64,000 nt of DNA from Flavihumibacter rivuli (GTDB lineage Bacteria > Bacteroidota > Bacteroidia > Chitinophagales > Chitinophagaceae): positions 3,996,001 through 4,060,000 of the forward strand of contig NZ_CP092334.1 in NCBI RefSeq assembly GCF_018595685.2, read 5' to 3'. The translations under genes were made by a program, and so were the position numbers. Shown here piece after piece: positions 55,632-64,000 of the stretch. The number at the start of each line of letters is the position of its first letter. Positions within the stretch are counted from its first letter, which is position 1. The notes below the pieces were generated by a model, which did no database searches, was not told where the DNA came from, and was given only the letters and a program-made list of their open reading frames with translations.

Positions 55632-58409
55632 ATGGAATACAGTTTCAGAGAGATTGAAAAGAAATGGCAGGAGCACTGGAAGCAATCCGGTGTCTACAAG
55701 GTTTCGAATGAAAGTGACAAGCCTAAGTGTTATGTACTGGACATGTTCCCTTATCCAAGTGGGGCTGGACTGCATGTGGGGCATCCCCTCGGGTATATTG
55801 CCAGTGATATCTACAGCCGTTTCAAGAGGCTGAAGGGCTACAACGTGCTGCATCCGATGGGGTATGATGCTTTTGGCCTGCCTGCCGAGCAGTATGCCAT
55901 TGAGCATGGGGTGCACCCTGCAGTGAGTACGGATCAGAATATCAATAATTTCCGCAAACAACTCGATAATATTGGTTTTTGTTTCGATTGGGACCGCGAA
56001 GTGCGTACCTGTGATCCGAAATATTATAGGTGGACCCAGTGGATCTTCCTTCAGCTCTTCAATAGCTTCTTCAATCGCCAGACCAAAAAGGCTGAACCCA
56101 TCGGGAACCTTATTGCTTCTTTGGAAAAAGAGGGTACAGCGGTTCATCCCTGTCCCGGTGATACATCTATCCGTTTTACGGCTGAAGAGTGGAGTGGTTT
56201 TGATGAGAAACGCAGGCAGGAGATCCTGATGGAATACCGTCTGGCTTTTTGCGGGTATGGGGAGGTGAATTGGTGTGAGGCATTGGGAACAGTATTGGCC
56301 AATGATGAAGTGGTGAACGGTGTGAGTGAAAGGGGCGGACATCCGGTCGTGAAGAAGAAGCTGCGCCAATGGTACCTGCGTATCACCGAATATGCGGATC
56401 GCTTGTTGGAAGGACTGGAGCAGATTGATTTCAGCGAATCCATGAAGGAGATGCAAACCAACTGGATTGGTAAGAGCTATGGTGCGGAGATTGATTTTGC
56501 AGTAAGGAGTGAACAGGGTACGGTGGATAAACTGAGGGTCTACACTACCCGACCGGATACCATTTTCGGGGTAGATTTTATGGTAGTAGCCCCTGAATTG
56601 GAAATAGTGGAGCAACTGAAGTCTGCAGAACAGGCAGCTGCGGTGGATTATTACCTGGCTTATGTGAAGAGCCGCAGTGAACGCGAGCGCATGGCGGAGA
56701 AGAAGATCAGTGGCGTTTTCACTGGCGCTTACGCGATAAATCCATTCGATGGTCGCGAGATCCCTATCTGGACCTCTGAGTATGTACTGGCAGGTTATGG
56801 TACCGGTGCGATCATGGCAGTTCCCTGCGGTGATGAACGTGACCATAAGTTCGCGCGTCATTTCAATATCCCCATTACCAATATCATTGGCGCGCATTAC
56901 GATGGGGAAGAAGCCAATCCGACCAAGGATGCGGTGCTGGAGAACAGCGGGTTCCTGAACGGTGTGGGCATGAGGGAGGCCATCGGTATCGTGATCGAAA
57001 AGATCGAATCCATGGGCATTGGCCAGCGCAAGGTGAACTACAAGATGCGCGATGCGGCGTTTAGCCGTCAGCGTTATTGGGGAGAGCCTTTCCCCATCCA
57101 ATGGAAAGATGGCGTGGCGATACCATTGAATGAATCAGAACTGCCGCTGGAATTGCCTTATGTGGAAAGCTACAAGCCCGGTCCGGAAGGTGAGGGTCCT
57201 TTGGCCAATATCCCTGAATGGGTGGCCAGGGAGCTGGAGACCAATACCATGCCCGGTTATGCCGGATCTTCCTGGTACTTCCTGCGTTATATGGACCCGC
57301 ATAACGAGCAGGCATTCTGCGACCGCAAGGTGAGTGATTACTGGGGACAGGTTGACCTGTACATTGGTGGTACAGAGCATGCAGTAGGTCACTTGCTGTA
57401 CAGCCGCATGTGGACCAAGGTGCTATTTGATCTGGGATATATTGGTCATGATGAGCCGTACAGGAAGCTGGTGAACCAGGGTATGATCCAGGGTTCTTCA
57501 AGATTTGTGTACAGGATCAATGGCACCAATACTTTTGTTTCAAAGGGCTTGCTGGAAGGTGAAGAGTCCTACCAGGGCACGAAGATCGATAAGTTGCATG
57601 TTGACGTAAATATTGTCGACGGTTATGAATTGGACCAGGAGGCATTCAGGACCTGGAAGCCCGATTTCTCACAAGCTGAGTTCGTGTTGGAAGACGGCAA
57701 GTATATCTGTGGCAGTGAGGTGGAGAAGATGTCCAAGAGCAAATTCAATACCGTTAACCCCGACCATATTGTAGAGAAATACGGTGCCGATACCTTCCGG
57801 ATGTACGAAATGTTCCTCGGTCCGGTGGAGATCAGTAAGCCATGGGATACCAAGGGTATTGAAGGAGTACACCGTTTCCTGAAGAAGCTCTGGCGCTTGT
57901 TCGCAGGTGAGGAAAAAGGATTGCTTCTTACCCATGATGCGCCTACTGCCGAAGAGTTGAAGGTATTGCATCGCACTATCCGTAAAATAGAGGAGGATAC
58001 CGAAAGGTTCTCCTTCAATACGGCTGTAAGTACTTTAATGATCTGCGTAAATGAACTGCATGACCTGAAATGTCATAAGAAGGCTGTATTGGAGCAGTTA
58101 CTGGTTTTATTGACGCCATACGCGCCCCATATCAGTGAAGAGTTGTGGCATGCGATCGGAAACAGTGGCTCCGTGTTGGATGCCAGCTATCCGGTTTTTG
58201 AAGAGAAGTATGTGAAGGAAACGGCGAAAGCCTACCCTGTCGCTATCAATGGAAAAACACGCGCTGAAATAACCATCTCTTTGGATGCCGACCAGCAGGT
58301 GGTGGAATCCATCGTCCTCCAGGATGCAACTGTCCAGAAGTGGCTGGAAGGAAAGCCACCGAAGAAGATCATCTATGTGAAGAACAAGATGATCAACGTG
58401 GTGGTCTAA
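55632..58409 (+). CDS. leuS: Leucyl-tRNA synthetase
   Basis: 925 residues, class I synthetase. The HIGH motif is in PYPSGAGLHVGHPLG (about 39-53); KMSKS is in EKMSKSKFN (about 696-704). The CP1 editing domain (about 220-480) holds the TTRPDTIFG motif and DERDHKFARHF. Anticodon-binding and C-terminal domains are complete. A hairpin terminator and then an 11-bp tandem repeat follow. Confidence 0.97.
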   Translation: MEYSFREIEKKWQEHWKQSGVYKVSNESDKPKCYVLDMFPYPSGAGLHVGHPLGYIASDIYSRFKRLKGYNVLHPMGYDAFGLPAEQYAIEHGVHPAVSTDQNINNFRKQLDNIGFCFDWDREVRTCDPKYYRWTQWIFLQLFNSFFNRQTKKAEPIGNLIASLEKEGTAVHPCPGDTSIRFTAEEWSGFDEKRRQEILMEYRLAFCGYGEVNWCEALGTVLANDEVVNGVSERGGHPVVKKKLRQWYLRITEYADRLLEGLEQIDFSESMKEMQTNWIGKSYGAEIDFAVRSEQGTVDKLRVYTTRPDTIFGVDFMVVAPELEIVEQLKSAEQAAAVDYYLAYVKSRSERERMAEKKISGVFTGAYAINPFDGREIPIWTSEYVLAGYGTGAIMAVPCGDERDHKFARHFNIPITNIIGAHYDGEEANPTKDAVLENSGFLNGVGMREAIGIVIEKIESMGIGQRKVNYKMRDAAFSRQRYWGEPFPIQWKDGVAIPLNESELPLELPYVESYKPGPEGEGPLANIPEWVARELETNTMPGYAGSSWYFLRYMDPHNEQAFCDRKVSDYWGQVDLYIGGTEHAVGHLLYSRMWTKVLFDLGYIGHDEPYRKLVNQGMIQGSSRFVYRINGTNTFVSKGLLEGEESYQGTKIDKLHVDVNIVDGYELDQEAFRTWKPDFSQAEFVLEDGKYICGSEVEKMSKSKFNTVNPDHIVEKYGADTFRMYEMFLGPVEISKPWDTKGIEGVHRFLKKLWRLFAGEEKGLLLTHDAPTAEELKVLHRTIRKIEEDTERFSFNTAVSTLMICVNELHDLKCHKKAVLEQLLVLLTPYAPHISEELWHAIGNSGSVLDASYPVFEEKYVKETAKAYPVAINGKTRAEITISLDADQQVVESIVLQDATVQKWLEGKPPKKIIYVKNKMINVVV

Positions 58410-58432
58410 TGACAATTAGGGTTAAAAATGAA

Positions 58433-58468
58433 AAACAGGGGTGCCACTGGTGCCCCTGTTTGTATTTT
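58433..58468 (+). terminator. Terminator of leuS
   Basis: Long stem AAACAGGGGTGCC / GGTGCCCCTGTTT (13 pairs, two G-U), loop ACT, then GTATTTT. Confidence 0.88.
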
Positions 58469-58510
58469 GGGTTGAAATACCCCTATTTCATTGGGTGATT
58501 TCACTGTTTT

Positions 58511-58597
58511 GGTCGGAGACGGGTCGGACCCGGGTCGGAGACGGGTCGGAAACGGGTCGGAGACGGGTCGGATTCGGGTCGGATTCGAGTCCGACCC
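58511..58597. repeat. Eight-copy 11-bp tandem repeat GGGTCGGAnnC
   Basis: Units at 58511 (10 bp, first G missing), 58521, 58532, 58543, 58554, 58565, 58576 and 58587: GGGTCGGA followed by GAC, CCC, GAC, AAC, GAC, TTC, TTC; the last is GAGTCCGACCC, which can pair back with earlier units. It sits between leuS and a minus-strand gene, 7 bp from the latter's stop codon. No gene fits. Confidence 0.9.
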
Positions 58598-58604
58598 GGA
58601 GGGT

Positions 58605-59621
58605 TTATTCACCGGGTTTTGGTCTCATGATCCGTACAAGTGCGCTGCTTTGTTCGTTGGCAAATAGACGCGCTTCATAGCGTTTGTCGCCCACGATCGC
58701 GACCATCAGTGAGGTGTTGGGTGGGATACTGCCCAGGTTTTCCGCAACCATCACCAGTTCATTGTCGGCTCCCAGTTCAGAAGCATCAAGTTTTACGGTA
58801 TAAGGTTGGTCGGTGAGGCGGATGTTTTGGAAGAGTAACCTGCCATTCAGGAAAAGTGCAATTGAGTCGCCGTCGATCTGCGCATTATCATAGAATCTTA
58901 ATTCAATTGTTTTCGCTGTGATGGGGATCACTGTTTGCAGTACGTTTTTACGATTGTTAAACTTGTCGGTAATGCCTGAAGGGTTAGGTTTGGTGGCTGG
59001 TGCAGTTACCACGGGCATTGTAACTACTGGTGCGCCGGGAGCTGGTGATGGTATCAGGGCGAGAGGAAGCTCTTTTTCCTCCGGAATCGTTGCCGTTATG
59101 CCAATGGTGCTGATGCTGTCGATCAGGGTGGGATCGTTTGCCCCTACCAGGTAGTTTTCAATGATGAAGTCCCATTCATCCCGGAAGATGGGTTTTTCCT
59201 TCTTTTCGAGGTGAATGGTGCCATTGATCTTTTCCTTGTTATCCCTTGCTGAGCTTGTGCCATCGAGGTACATTTCATCTGCCCCCGGGCAATTGAAATC
59301 AGCTACGCTCAGTTGTGCATCCGGATCAGGGCCCAATTTGAAAAATCCCCTTTTGCCCTGGTCTTCCAGCAGCAATTCATCCCACCAGATCACACTGTTG
59401 GTATTGGGGTCGAAATGACCTTTGATACTATAGCGCTTGTAGCGATTCTTATTCTGGTAATAGTAGGCAACCCCAACGATCTGGTCGCCGGACTTGACCA
59501 GTTTCAATTCTGCCTGGGTGCCCTTGACCTTCCCGCGCCAAACCCCTGTCAGTGTTTGGGCCTGGAGGAGTATTGGGAAGAAGGCGATAGTCAATACGTA
59601 AAGAAGAAAAACCTTTTTCAT
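58605..59621 (-). CDS. Secreted protein of unknown function with C-terminal beta-sandwich
   Basis: 338 residues with signal peptide (cleavage about residue 22, LQAQ). The N-terminal half (GVWRGKVKGTQAELKLVKSGDQIVGVAYYY) looks like a lipocalin-like or beta-barrel sheet; a proline-rich linker (PSPAPGAPVVTMP) joins a C-terminal domain with the pattern QIDGDSIALFLNGRLL and LVMVAENLGSIPPNTSLMVAIV. That C-terminal pattern recurs in Chitinophagaceae envelope proteins but I do not know its role. The stop codon abuts the 11-bp tandem repeat. Confidence 0.75.
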   Translation of the reverse strand: MKKVFLLYVLTIAFFPILLQAQTLTGVWRGKVKGTQAELKLVKSGDQIVGVAYYYQNKNRYKRYSIKGHFDPNTNSVIWWDELLLEDQGKRGFFKLGPDPDAQLSVADFNCPGADEMYLDGTSSARDNKEKINGTIHLEKKEKPIFRDEWDFIIENYLVGANDPTLIDSISTIGITATIPEEKELPLALIPSPAPGAPVVTMPVVTAPATKPNPSGITDKFNNRKNVLQTVIPITAKTIELRFYDNAQIDGDSIALFLNGRLLFQNIRLTDQPYTVKLDASELGADNELVMVAENLGSIPPNTSLMVAIVGDKRYEARLFANEQSSALVRIMRPKPGE

Positions 59622-59718
59622 TTCGACAATATAATGGAAAGAACGTTGAACGGCTGTTCCTTATTTCCCTTTAGGAATCTTTTAACGGCGCCAGCCACAA
59701 TGGCTTTTAGCTGCAGGC

Positions 59719-59752
59719 ATAAAAAAGACCGGCATTGAAAACTGCCGGTCTT
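59719..59752 (-). terminator. Terminator of the tricorn-type protease gene
   Basis: 10-bp stem AAGACCGGCA / TGCCGGTCTT with an 8-nt loop, followed on the minus strand by TTTTTTAT. Confidence 0.88.
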
Positions 59753-59770
59753 GAAATAGTTGCTTGAAGA

Positions 59771-62700
59771 TCAGAATGCTTTTTTCTCCTTGCTTTTTTC
59801 CTCAATGGTTTTCAGCATTTCCTTCACGGCTGCTTCTATCTGGGCGTCCTTACCATTCAGGAATTCTTCATATGCCAGCGGCACCCTGATATCGGGTTCC
59901 AGTTGAAGGTTCTCTGTAGGCCTGTTCTCTTTACCAATGGTGGCAACCATCGGAATGCCAAAAACGATGGTGGGGTCGATCTGCTGTTCCCACCAAACTG
60001 CTGTACCGGTGCCGGGTACAGGCATGCCTATCAGTTTGCCTACGCCATTCTGCTTGTAGATGTAGGGGAAGATAAAGGCATCACTGTAGTTGCCCTCGCT
60101 CATCACCACACAACTGGGCTTGGCCCAGCGGCCCATGGGCTCGCCATCTTTCAGCCTGTTGCCCTGTGGTGCGAAGTCCAGGTAGCGCTTACCACTCAGG
60201 AACTGGTAGAGGTCGTCATGCAACCAACCGCCACCATTGAATCGGGTGTCTACAATAAGTGCTTCCTTGTCGAAATTCTTACCCAGTACGGCATCGAAAG
60301 TATTCCGGAAACTTCCGTCATTCATGCCCTGTACATGCACGTAACCAACCTTTCCGCCACTCAGTTTATTGACCATTTCATCCATTTTTTTAACCCATCT
60401 CTTGTACATCAGGTTGGCTTCTTCCCCGAAACTGATGGGCTTAACGGTTTCTTCCCAACGGGTATTGGTGGACGGATCGTAAAGACTCAGTAAGGTGTTC
60501 TTGTCAGCCTTCCTGTTCAGTAAGGCATTCCAGTCGTTGGTCGCGGTAATGGCCTCCCCGTCTATCTTTTCAATGATCACCCCGGGCTTCACCCTGCTGG
60601 TGGATTTATCCAGCGGGCCACCACCAATCACTTCTGAAACCTTCAACCCGTTGTCGACGGAACTTTCATCATAGAGCAAACCGAGAGCGGCAGTAGCGTC
60701 AGGATTCTGGGGCTGCGGTGAATAACGTCCACCGGTATGCGAAGCATTCAGTTCCCCAAGCAATTCACTCAGCAGTTCCTGGTAATCGTAGTTGTTAGAG
60801 ATATGGGGCAGGAATTTGGCATATGATTGCTTGAGTCCAGCCCAGTCCAGCCCATGTAGTTTGGGGTCATAGAATTTTTTCTGTACCTGGCGCCAGGCAT
60901 GATCGAAGATGTATTCCCTTTCCTTTTCCGCATTCAGCACCATCTCCCCATTGATGCCAACGGGTGTTACCTTACCGCTTTCGTCTACCTTCACCAGAGC
61001 GCCACGGTTGGTTACAAATAAGGATTTCCCATCCTTGCTCATTTCAATACCACTCGGCGTTCCACCCAGTTTGGCCAGGATCCTGGTTTCCCTGGTGCGG
61101 GGTTCGGTTACCCATAGGTCATATCCTTTTTCAAATGATGCGAGGTAATACAATTTGCTTCCATCGGATGATACTGCATAATCTGCAATGGAAGAGCTAT
61201 TGATGGTCAGCCTTGCCACCCTGTTCTCGAGGTCATTCAACAGTGGTGTCCAGGATGGTTTGCTGACTGGTGCAGCATTGTTTGATTTGCTGTCTTTACC
61301 ATTCTTGCTACCCTTGGTGTTGGCGACCGCATTGCTGGCAGCTTCCTTGGCCAGTTTTTCCTGCTCGGCTTTTTCCTTATCCTCCTTTTCCTTCAGAAGT
61401 GCGTATTCTTCCTTCGTTAGCTTAAATTTGTCATAAAGTTCCTGGTCCAGGAATCCAGCGTAGATATCTACCTCCCTGCTTCCCTGCATGGCTAAGGATT
61501 TCCTGCCTTCCTTGGCACTGGTCCAGAATATTGCCTTACCATCCATTCCCCATTTCAGGTTGCCCTGGCCGAAACCGCTTTTCATCGGGTGTTGGATGCC
61601 GTTAGAACCATCCGATTTGATCATGGCTGCATTGCCGGTGAACCAGTTGCCTTCACTATCATCGCTGATGATCCATTTCCCGTCCGGGCTCCAGTTGAAA
61701 TCCCAGTCACCGTCACTGTAGGAGAAGTTCCTTCCTTCTGGTAACAGCGTCCTGGACTGTTTGGATGCGAGATTGTACACCTTTAGTATGTTGCGTTCCG
61801 CTACATAGGCGATTTCCTTTCCGTCAGGTGAGAACTTGGGCTGGAATTCTTCCTCTGCTGTGGCGATCAAAGGTTCTTCATTAACAATGGTCGCTGCATA
61901 GAAATAGGGTTCTTCCTTGCGGGTTATTGTCGCCCTGTAGATATCCCAGTTGTTGTTCCTTTCTGCGGCATAAACCAGGCTACGGCCATCGGGGCTCCAT
62001 TGGACCATCCTTTCCTGTTGGGGGGTATTGGTGATACGCTTGGTCTGCGTGCCTTCCACACTGGTGACAAAGACCTCTCCCCTTGATACGAATGCGATCT
62101 CCTTCCCATTTGGCGACAGTTTGAATTGGGTCACATTGCCATTGATGGAAACGTTCTTCTCTACCCCGGCGCGACCATCGTTGAAGATCTGGATCTTTAC
62201 CTTGGATGGCTGAGAGCCTTCTTTCAGCGTATATACCTCCCCGTTATAGGTAAAGCAAAGTGTGTTGTCCTTGCTAACGCTCAGGTGCCTTACAGGGTGC
62301 GTGGGGAAGTTGGTGAGTTGCTGCTCCGCCATGCGGTTAAGGACCGGTGTCTTGTATATGTTCTGGATGCCATTTTTCTCGCTCAGGTAGAAAACGAACT
62401 GGTCGTCTGCGCTGAATACAGGTTCCCTGTCTTCACCTTCATAGCCGCTGATCTTCCTGTAGTTGTTGCTGGCCTTGTCCATGATCCAGATATCCCGGGT
62501 CACGGAAGAATTATGGTGCTTGCGCAAGGCATCTTCATACCCTTTCCTGTCCTGGAATACGATATGCGTTCCCTTGCTGTTGTAGTGGGCGTTTTCCATT
62601 CCTGCAGAGGTCAGCAGAATATTCCTGCCGCCTTTGACGGGAACAGTGTAAAGGTTTTGGAAAAGCCTGGGGCTATAGAACCGGATATTCTTTTCCGGGA

Positions 62701-63088
62701 TGTTACGTGCGCTACCGAAGATGACCTGTTGGTTATCTGGTGAAAAATCATAGGGGTAGTCTGGGGAGCTATGATGGGTCAAACGGGTTGGGGTTCCCCC
62801 CATTGCAGGCATGACGAAAACATCGAAGTTGCCATGGCGATCGGAAGCGAAGGCGATGGACTTGCCATCCCTGCTCCAGACAGGCATCATGTCATGTGCC
62901 TCATGGATGGTTAACGGGATGGCCACCCCGCCATTGGCGTCAACCCGGTAAATATCCCCCTTGTAGCCGAAGGCGATCGTTTTACCATCGGGGCTGATGG
63001 CCGGGTAACGCAGCCATAATGGTTCATCCTGTGCTTTCAACCCTGTAAGGCTGGTGGCCAGGAGTAATGTGGTGAATAGTATTCTCAT
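59771..63088 (-). CDS. Tricorn-type S41 peptidase with TolB-like propeller
   Basis: 1105 residues with signal peptide (TGLKAQ), so a periplasmic or outer-membrane-associated enzyme. Residues about 20-540 hold repeated WD40-like/PD40 units (SPDGKTIAFGYKGDIYRV, WSRDGKSIAFASDRHGNFDV and others). A lysine/glutamate-rich coiled linker (about 545-610) leads to a second propeller part, the tricorn C1 domain, a PDZ domain (GGGPLDKSTSRVKPGVIIEKIDG) and the S41 catalytic core with VDTRFNGGGWLHDDL and the serine S1002 in EGNYSDAF. Tricorn-like proteases degrade peptides. Length is normal for the Bacteroidota members. Confidence 0.92.
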   Translation of the reverse strand: MRILFTTLLLATSLTGLKAQDEPLWLRYPAISPDGKTIAFGYKGDIYRVDANGGVAIPLTIHEAHDMMPVWSRDGKSIAFASDRHGNFDVFVMPAMGGTPTRLTHHSSPDYPYDFSPDNQQVIFGSARNIPEKNIRFYSPRLFQNLYTVPVKGGRNILLTSAGMENAHYNSKGTHIVFQDRKGYEDALRKHHNSSVTRDIWIMDKASNNYRKISGYEGEDREPVFSADDQFVFYLSEKNGIQNIYKTPVLNRMAEQQLTNFPTHPVRHLSVSKDNTLCFTYNGEVYTLKEGSQPSKVKIQIFNDGRAGVEKNVSINGNVTQFKLSPNGKEIAFVSRGEVFVTSVEGTQTKRITNTPQQERMVQWSPDGRSLVYAAERNNNWDIYRATITRKEEPYFYAATIVNEEPLIATAEEEFQPKFSPDGKEIAYVAERNILKVYNLASKQSRTLLPEGRNFSYSDGDWDFNWSPDGKWIISDDSEGNWFTGNAAMIKSDGSNGIQHPMKSGFGQGNLKWGMDGKAIFWTSAKEGRKSLAMQGSREVDIYAGFLDQELYDKFKLTKEEYALLKEKEDKEKAEQEKLAKEAASNAVANTKGSKNGKDSKSNNAAPVSKPSWTPLLNDLENRVARLTINSSSIADYAVSSDGSKLYYLASFEKGYDLWVTEPRTRETRILAKLGGTPSGIEMSKDGKSLFVTNRGALVKVDESGKVTPVGINGEMVLNAEKEREYIFDHAWRQVQKKFYDPKLHGLDWAGLKQSYAKFLPHISNNYDYQELLSELLGELNASHTGGRYSPQPQNPDATAALGLLYDESSVDNGLKVSEVIGGGPLDKSTSRVKPGVIIEKIDGEAITATNDWNALLNRKADKNTLLSLYDPSTNTRWEETVKPISFGEEANLMYKRWVKKMDEMVNKLSGGKVGYVHVQGMNDGSFRNTFDAVLGKNFDKEALIVDTRFNGGGWLHDDLYQFLSGKRYLDFAPQGNRLKDGEPMGRWAKPSCVVMSEGNYSDAFIFPYIYKQNGVGKLIGMPVPGTGTAVWWEQQIDPTIVFGIPMVATIGKENRPTENLQLEPDIRVPLAYEEFLNGKDAQIEAAVKEMLKTIEEKSKEKKAF

Positions 63089-63283
63089 ATGTGTTCAATT
63101 GAAGGTATACTAAAGTTAATGGCAACAAGGGCTTCCTGCGCCCTGAGTTGCACCAGCGTACGGAAATTGGTATGAACGGGAAAGGGCCCTGAATGTTCGC
63201 GGCCAAATGGGCTAATTCCGGGCAAACTTCAACAATATTGTCCCGCATTGCGACAGTTGCCGAAATTCAGGTAAAATTTCTTT

Positions 63284-63760
63284 ATGGCATATCCAAATAT
63301 ACAATTGATCGAAGCGCTGAGGGAAACCGCTACAAGGTTGAGGAACGGGGCATATTACGCCTGGGGCCACCACGGAGGATGCAACTGTGGCAACCTTTTG
63401 CAGGTAGTGACCCACCTGACGAAGGAGGAGATTGTTTCCTATGCCCATACCGGGGCCGGTGAATGGACGGAGATTGCTGAAGAATACTGCGGGGTGACGA
63501 ATGCTCCCCTCTACCTGCTGATGTCAAAGCTGGAGCAACTGGGGTTGACCCCTACTGATATCCATAACATCGAATACCTGGAAGACAGGGAGGTGCTGGC
63601 TGCCTTGCCGGGAGGTTTCCGTTGGTTAAAGCGCAATGTAAGGGAAGATGTGGTGGCGTACTTCGAGGCATTCGCCAATGTTTTGGAAGATAAGTTTTTG
63701 CAACAGATTCCCTTACCCGAAGAAGTATTGCATCCGGTTGGGGAAGAACAATTCGTTTGA
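63284..63760 (+). CDS. Conserved protein with HHGGCNCG motif
   Basis: 158 residues, soluble, no signal peptide. N-terminal helix (NIQLIEALRETATRLRNGAYYAW) is followed by GHHGGCNCGNLLQVVTHLT, with two histidines and two cysteines in eight residues, which could bind a metal or cluster; another cysteine is in IAEEYCGVTNAPLY. The C-terminal half is acidic and helical. I recall similar unnamed proteins in Bacteroidota but no function. It is transcribed away from the tricorn gene and converges on a small membrane-protein gene. Confidence 0.75.
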   Translation: MAYPNIQLIEALRETATRLRNGAYYAWGHHGGCNCGNLLQVVTHLTKEEIVSYAHTGAGEWTEIAEEYCGVTNAPLYLLMSKLEQLGLTPTDIHNIEYLEDREVLAALPGGFRWLKRNVREDVVAYFEAFANVLEDKFLQQIPLPEEVLHPVGEEQFV

Positions 63761-63787
63761 GGCAGAAGGTTTAGTGAGAAGAATGGA

Positions 63788-63824
63788 AATGATCCCTTTC
63801 CGGATGGAAGGGGATCATTTTTTT
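63788..63824. terminator. Terminator between converging genes
   Basis: AATGATCCC (63788) pairs with GGGATCATT (63811), with an inner CTTTCC / GGAAGG stem, then TTTTTTT on the plus strand. It overlaps the stop codon of the minus-strand gene. Confidence 0.8.
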
Positions 63825-63988
63825 GGCAGGAACAGGGCGTAATAGATGACATAGAGCCAGCCCAGGAAGCCATGGATGATCGCCCAAAGGACGGATTTGT
63901 TCCTGGACCAGCTGATGACGATAGCAATAATGCTTCCAAGGCCCACACCTCCAAAAAGGCCGCCGTTGTTGATGTCTAATAATGTCAT
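63815..63988 (-). CDS. Small two-helix membrane protein, 57 residues
   Basis: Reading from ATG 63988 to TGA 63815 gives 57 residues beginning MTLLDINNGGLFGGVGLG and continuing with two hydrophobic helices (about 11-26 and 36-53) separated by the basic SRNKS, with the tail LFLPKK. The pattern of one helix with small residues and another with a WLYVIYY aromatic stretch is convincing as a real small membrane protein. Function unknown. The only support besides composition is the downstream terminator, whose stem begins just past the stop. Confidence 0.6.
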   Translation of the reverse strand: MTLLDINNGGLFGGVGLGSIIAIVISWSRNKSVLWAIIHGFLGWLYVIYYALFLPKK

Positions 63989-64000
63989 GGTTTAAGATTT

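Noticed and set aside
55623-57101. 492-residue open frame on the minus strand
   Set aside because: Lies wholly opposite leuS; long antisense frames arise from codon bias, and the translation shows no domain or promoter.
58406-58680. Short frames on both strands across the 11-bp repeat
   Set aside because: An 11-bp unit is not a multiple of three; translations are SDP/RRVG-like repeats crossing the leuS terminator.

Overview
This window looks like chromosome of a Bacteroidota bacterium, most likely family Chitinophagaceae. The evidence is TonB-dependent receptors with N-terminal carboxypeptidase-like domains, a type IX secretion (T9SS) C-terminal domain, a DUF3098 gene between ftsX and uppP, few Shine-Dalgarno sites, and promoters with the Bacteroidota -7 box TAnnTTTG. 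Base composition looks even, and I see no rRNA, tRNA, CRISPR array, insertion sequence or prophage.

Layout. 1-4.1 kb: end of a cell-elongation operon (mreD, mrdA, rodA). 4.2-10 kb: a metallo-hydrolase, an ECF sigma/anti-sigma operon, a split-transketolase subunit, galE and rfbA. 10.1-24.0 kb: a probable phosphate island (pit + DUF47, two phosphate-type porins, a TonB-dependent receptor, a beta-helix lipoprotein, a small lipoprotein, a candidate sRNA, a PhoR/PhoB-like pair, and a secreted protein with a possible caspase-like C-terminus). 24.2-26.0 kb: an ABC exporter, then about 700 bp without a gene. 26.7-30.9 kb: atpB-E-F-H-A, closed by a terminator where atpG would be expected. 31.3-38.8 kb: a secreted protein, a second TonB receptor, and a membrane protein/winged-helix/ABC-2/LolA-like run. 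39.1-43.6 kb: a 1475-residue T9SS cargo protein. 43.6-50.8 kb: pdxA, rsmA, a hydroxyacid dehydrogenase, greA, a MORN-like secreted protein, a HIT protein, ruvC, a flippase-like protein and a DUF3108 protein. 50.9-55.3 kb: MBL hydrolase, MFS transporter, uppP, DUF3098, ftsX. 55.6-64 kb: leuS, an 11-bp tandem repeat, a secreted protein, a tricorn-type protease and two small conserved genes.

The most interesting signal is regulatory. Upstream of the island's TonB receptor six 11-bp units of the type nGTAACAnnnn stand head to tail and end exactly 5 bp before a TAGTTTTG box. The same architecture (11-bp phasing, 5-bp gap, TAnnTTTG) occurs at 19680-19725. There it drives not a protein gene but about 93 nt ending in a strong intrinsic terminator, so it is a candidate phosphate-controlled small RNA next to phoR. 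A third array of five units lies at 47129-47183, far outside the island, before the MORN-like gene. Looser versions sit in the pit/porin and phoB intergenic regions. PhoB/PhoP-family regulators bind direct repeats of 11-bp period, so I infer a Pho box for this lineage and a regulon that includes an sRNA and unrecognised surface proteins. All of this is read from sequence; nothing was computed or searched.
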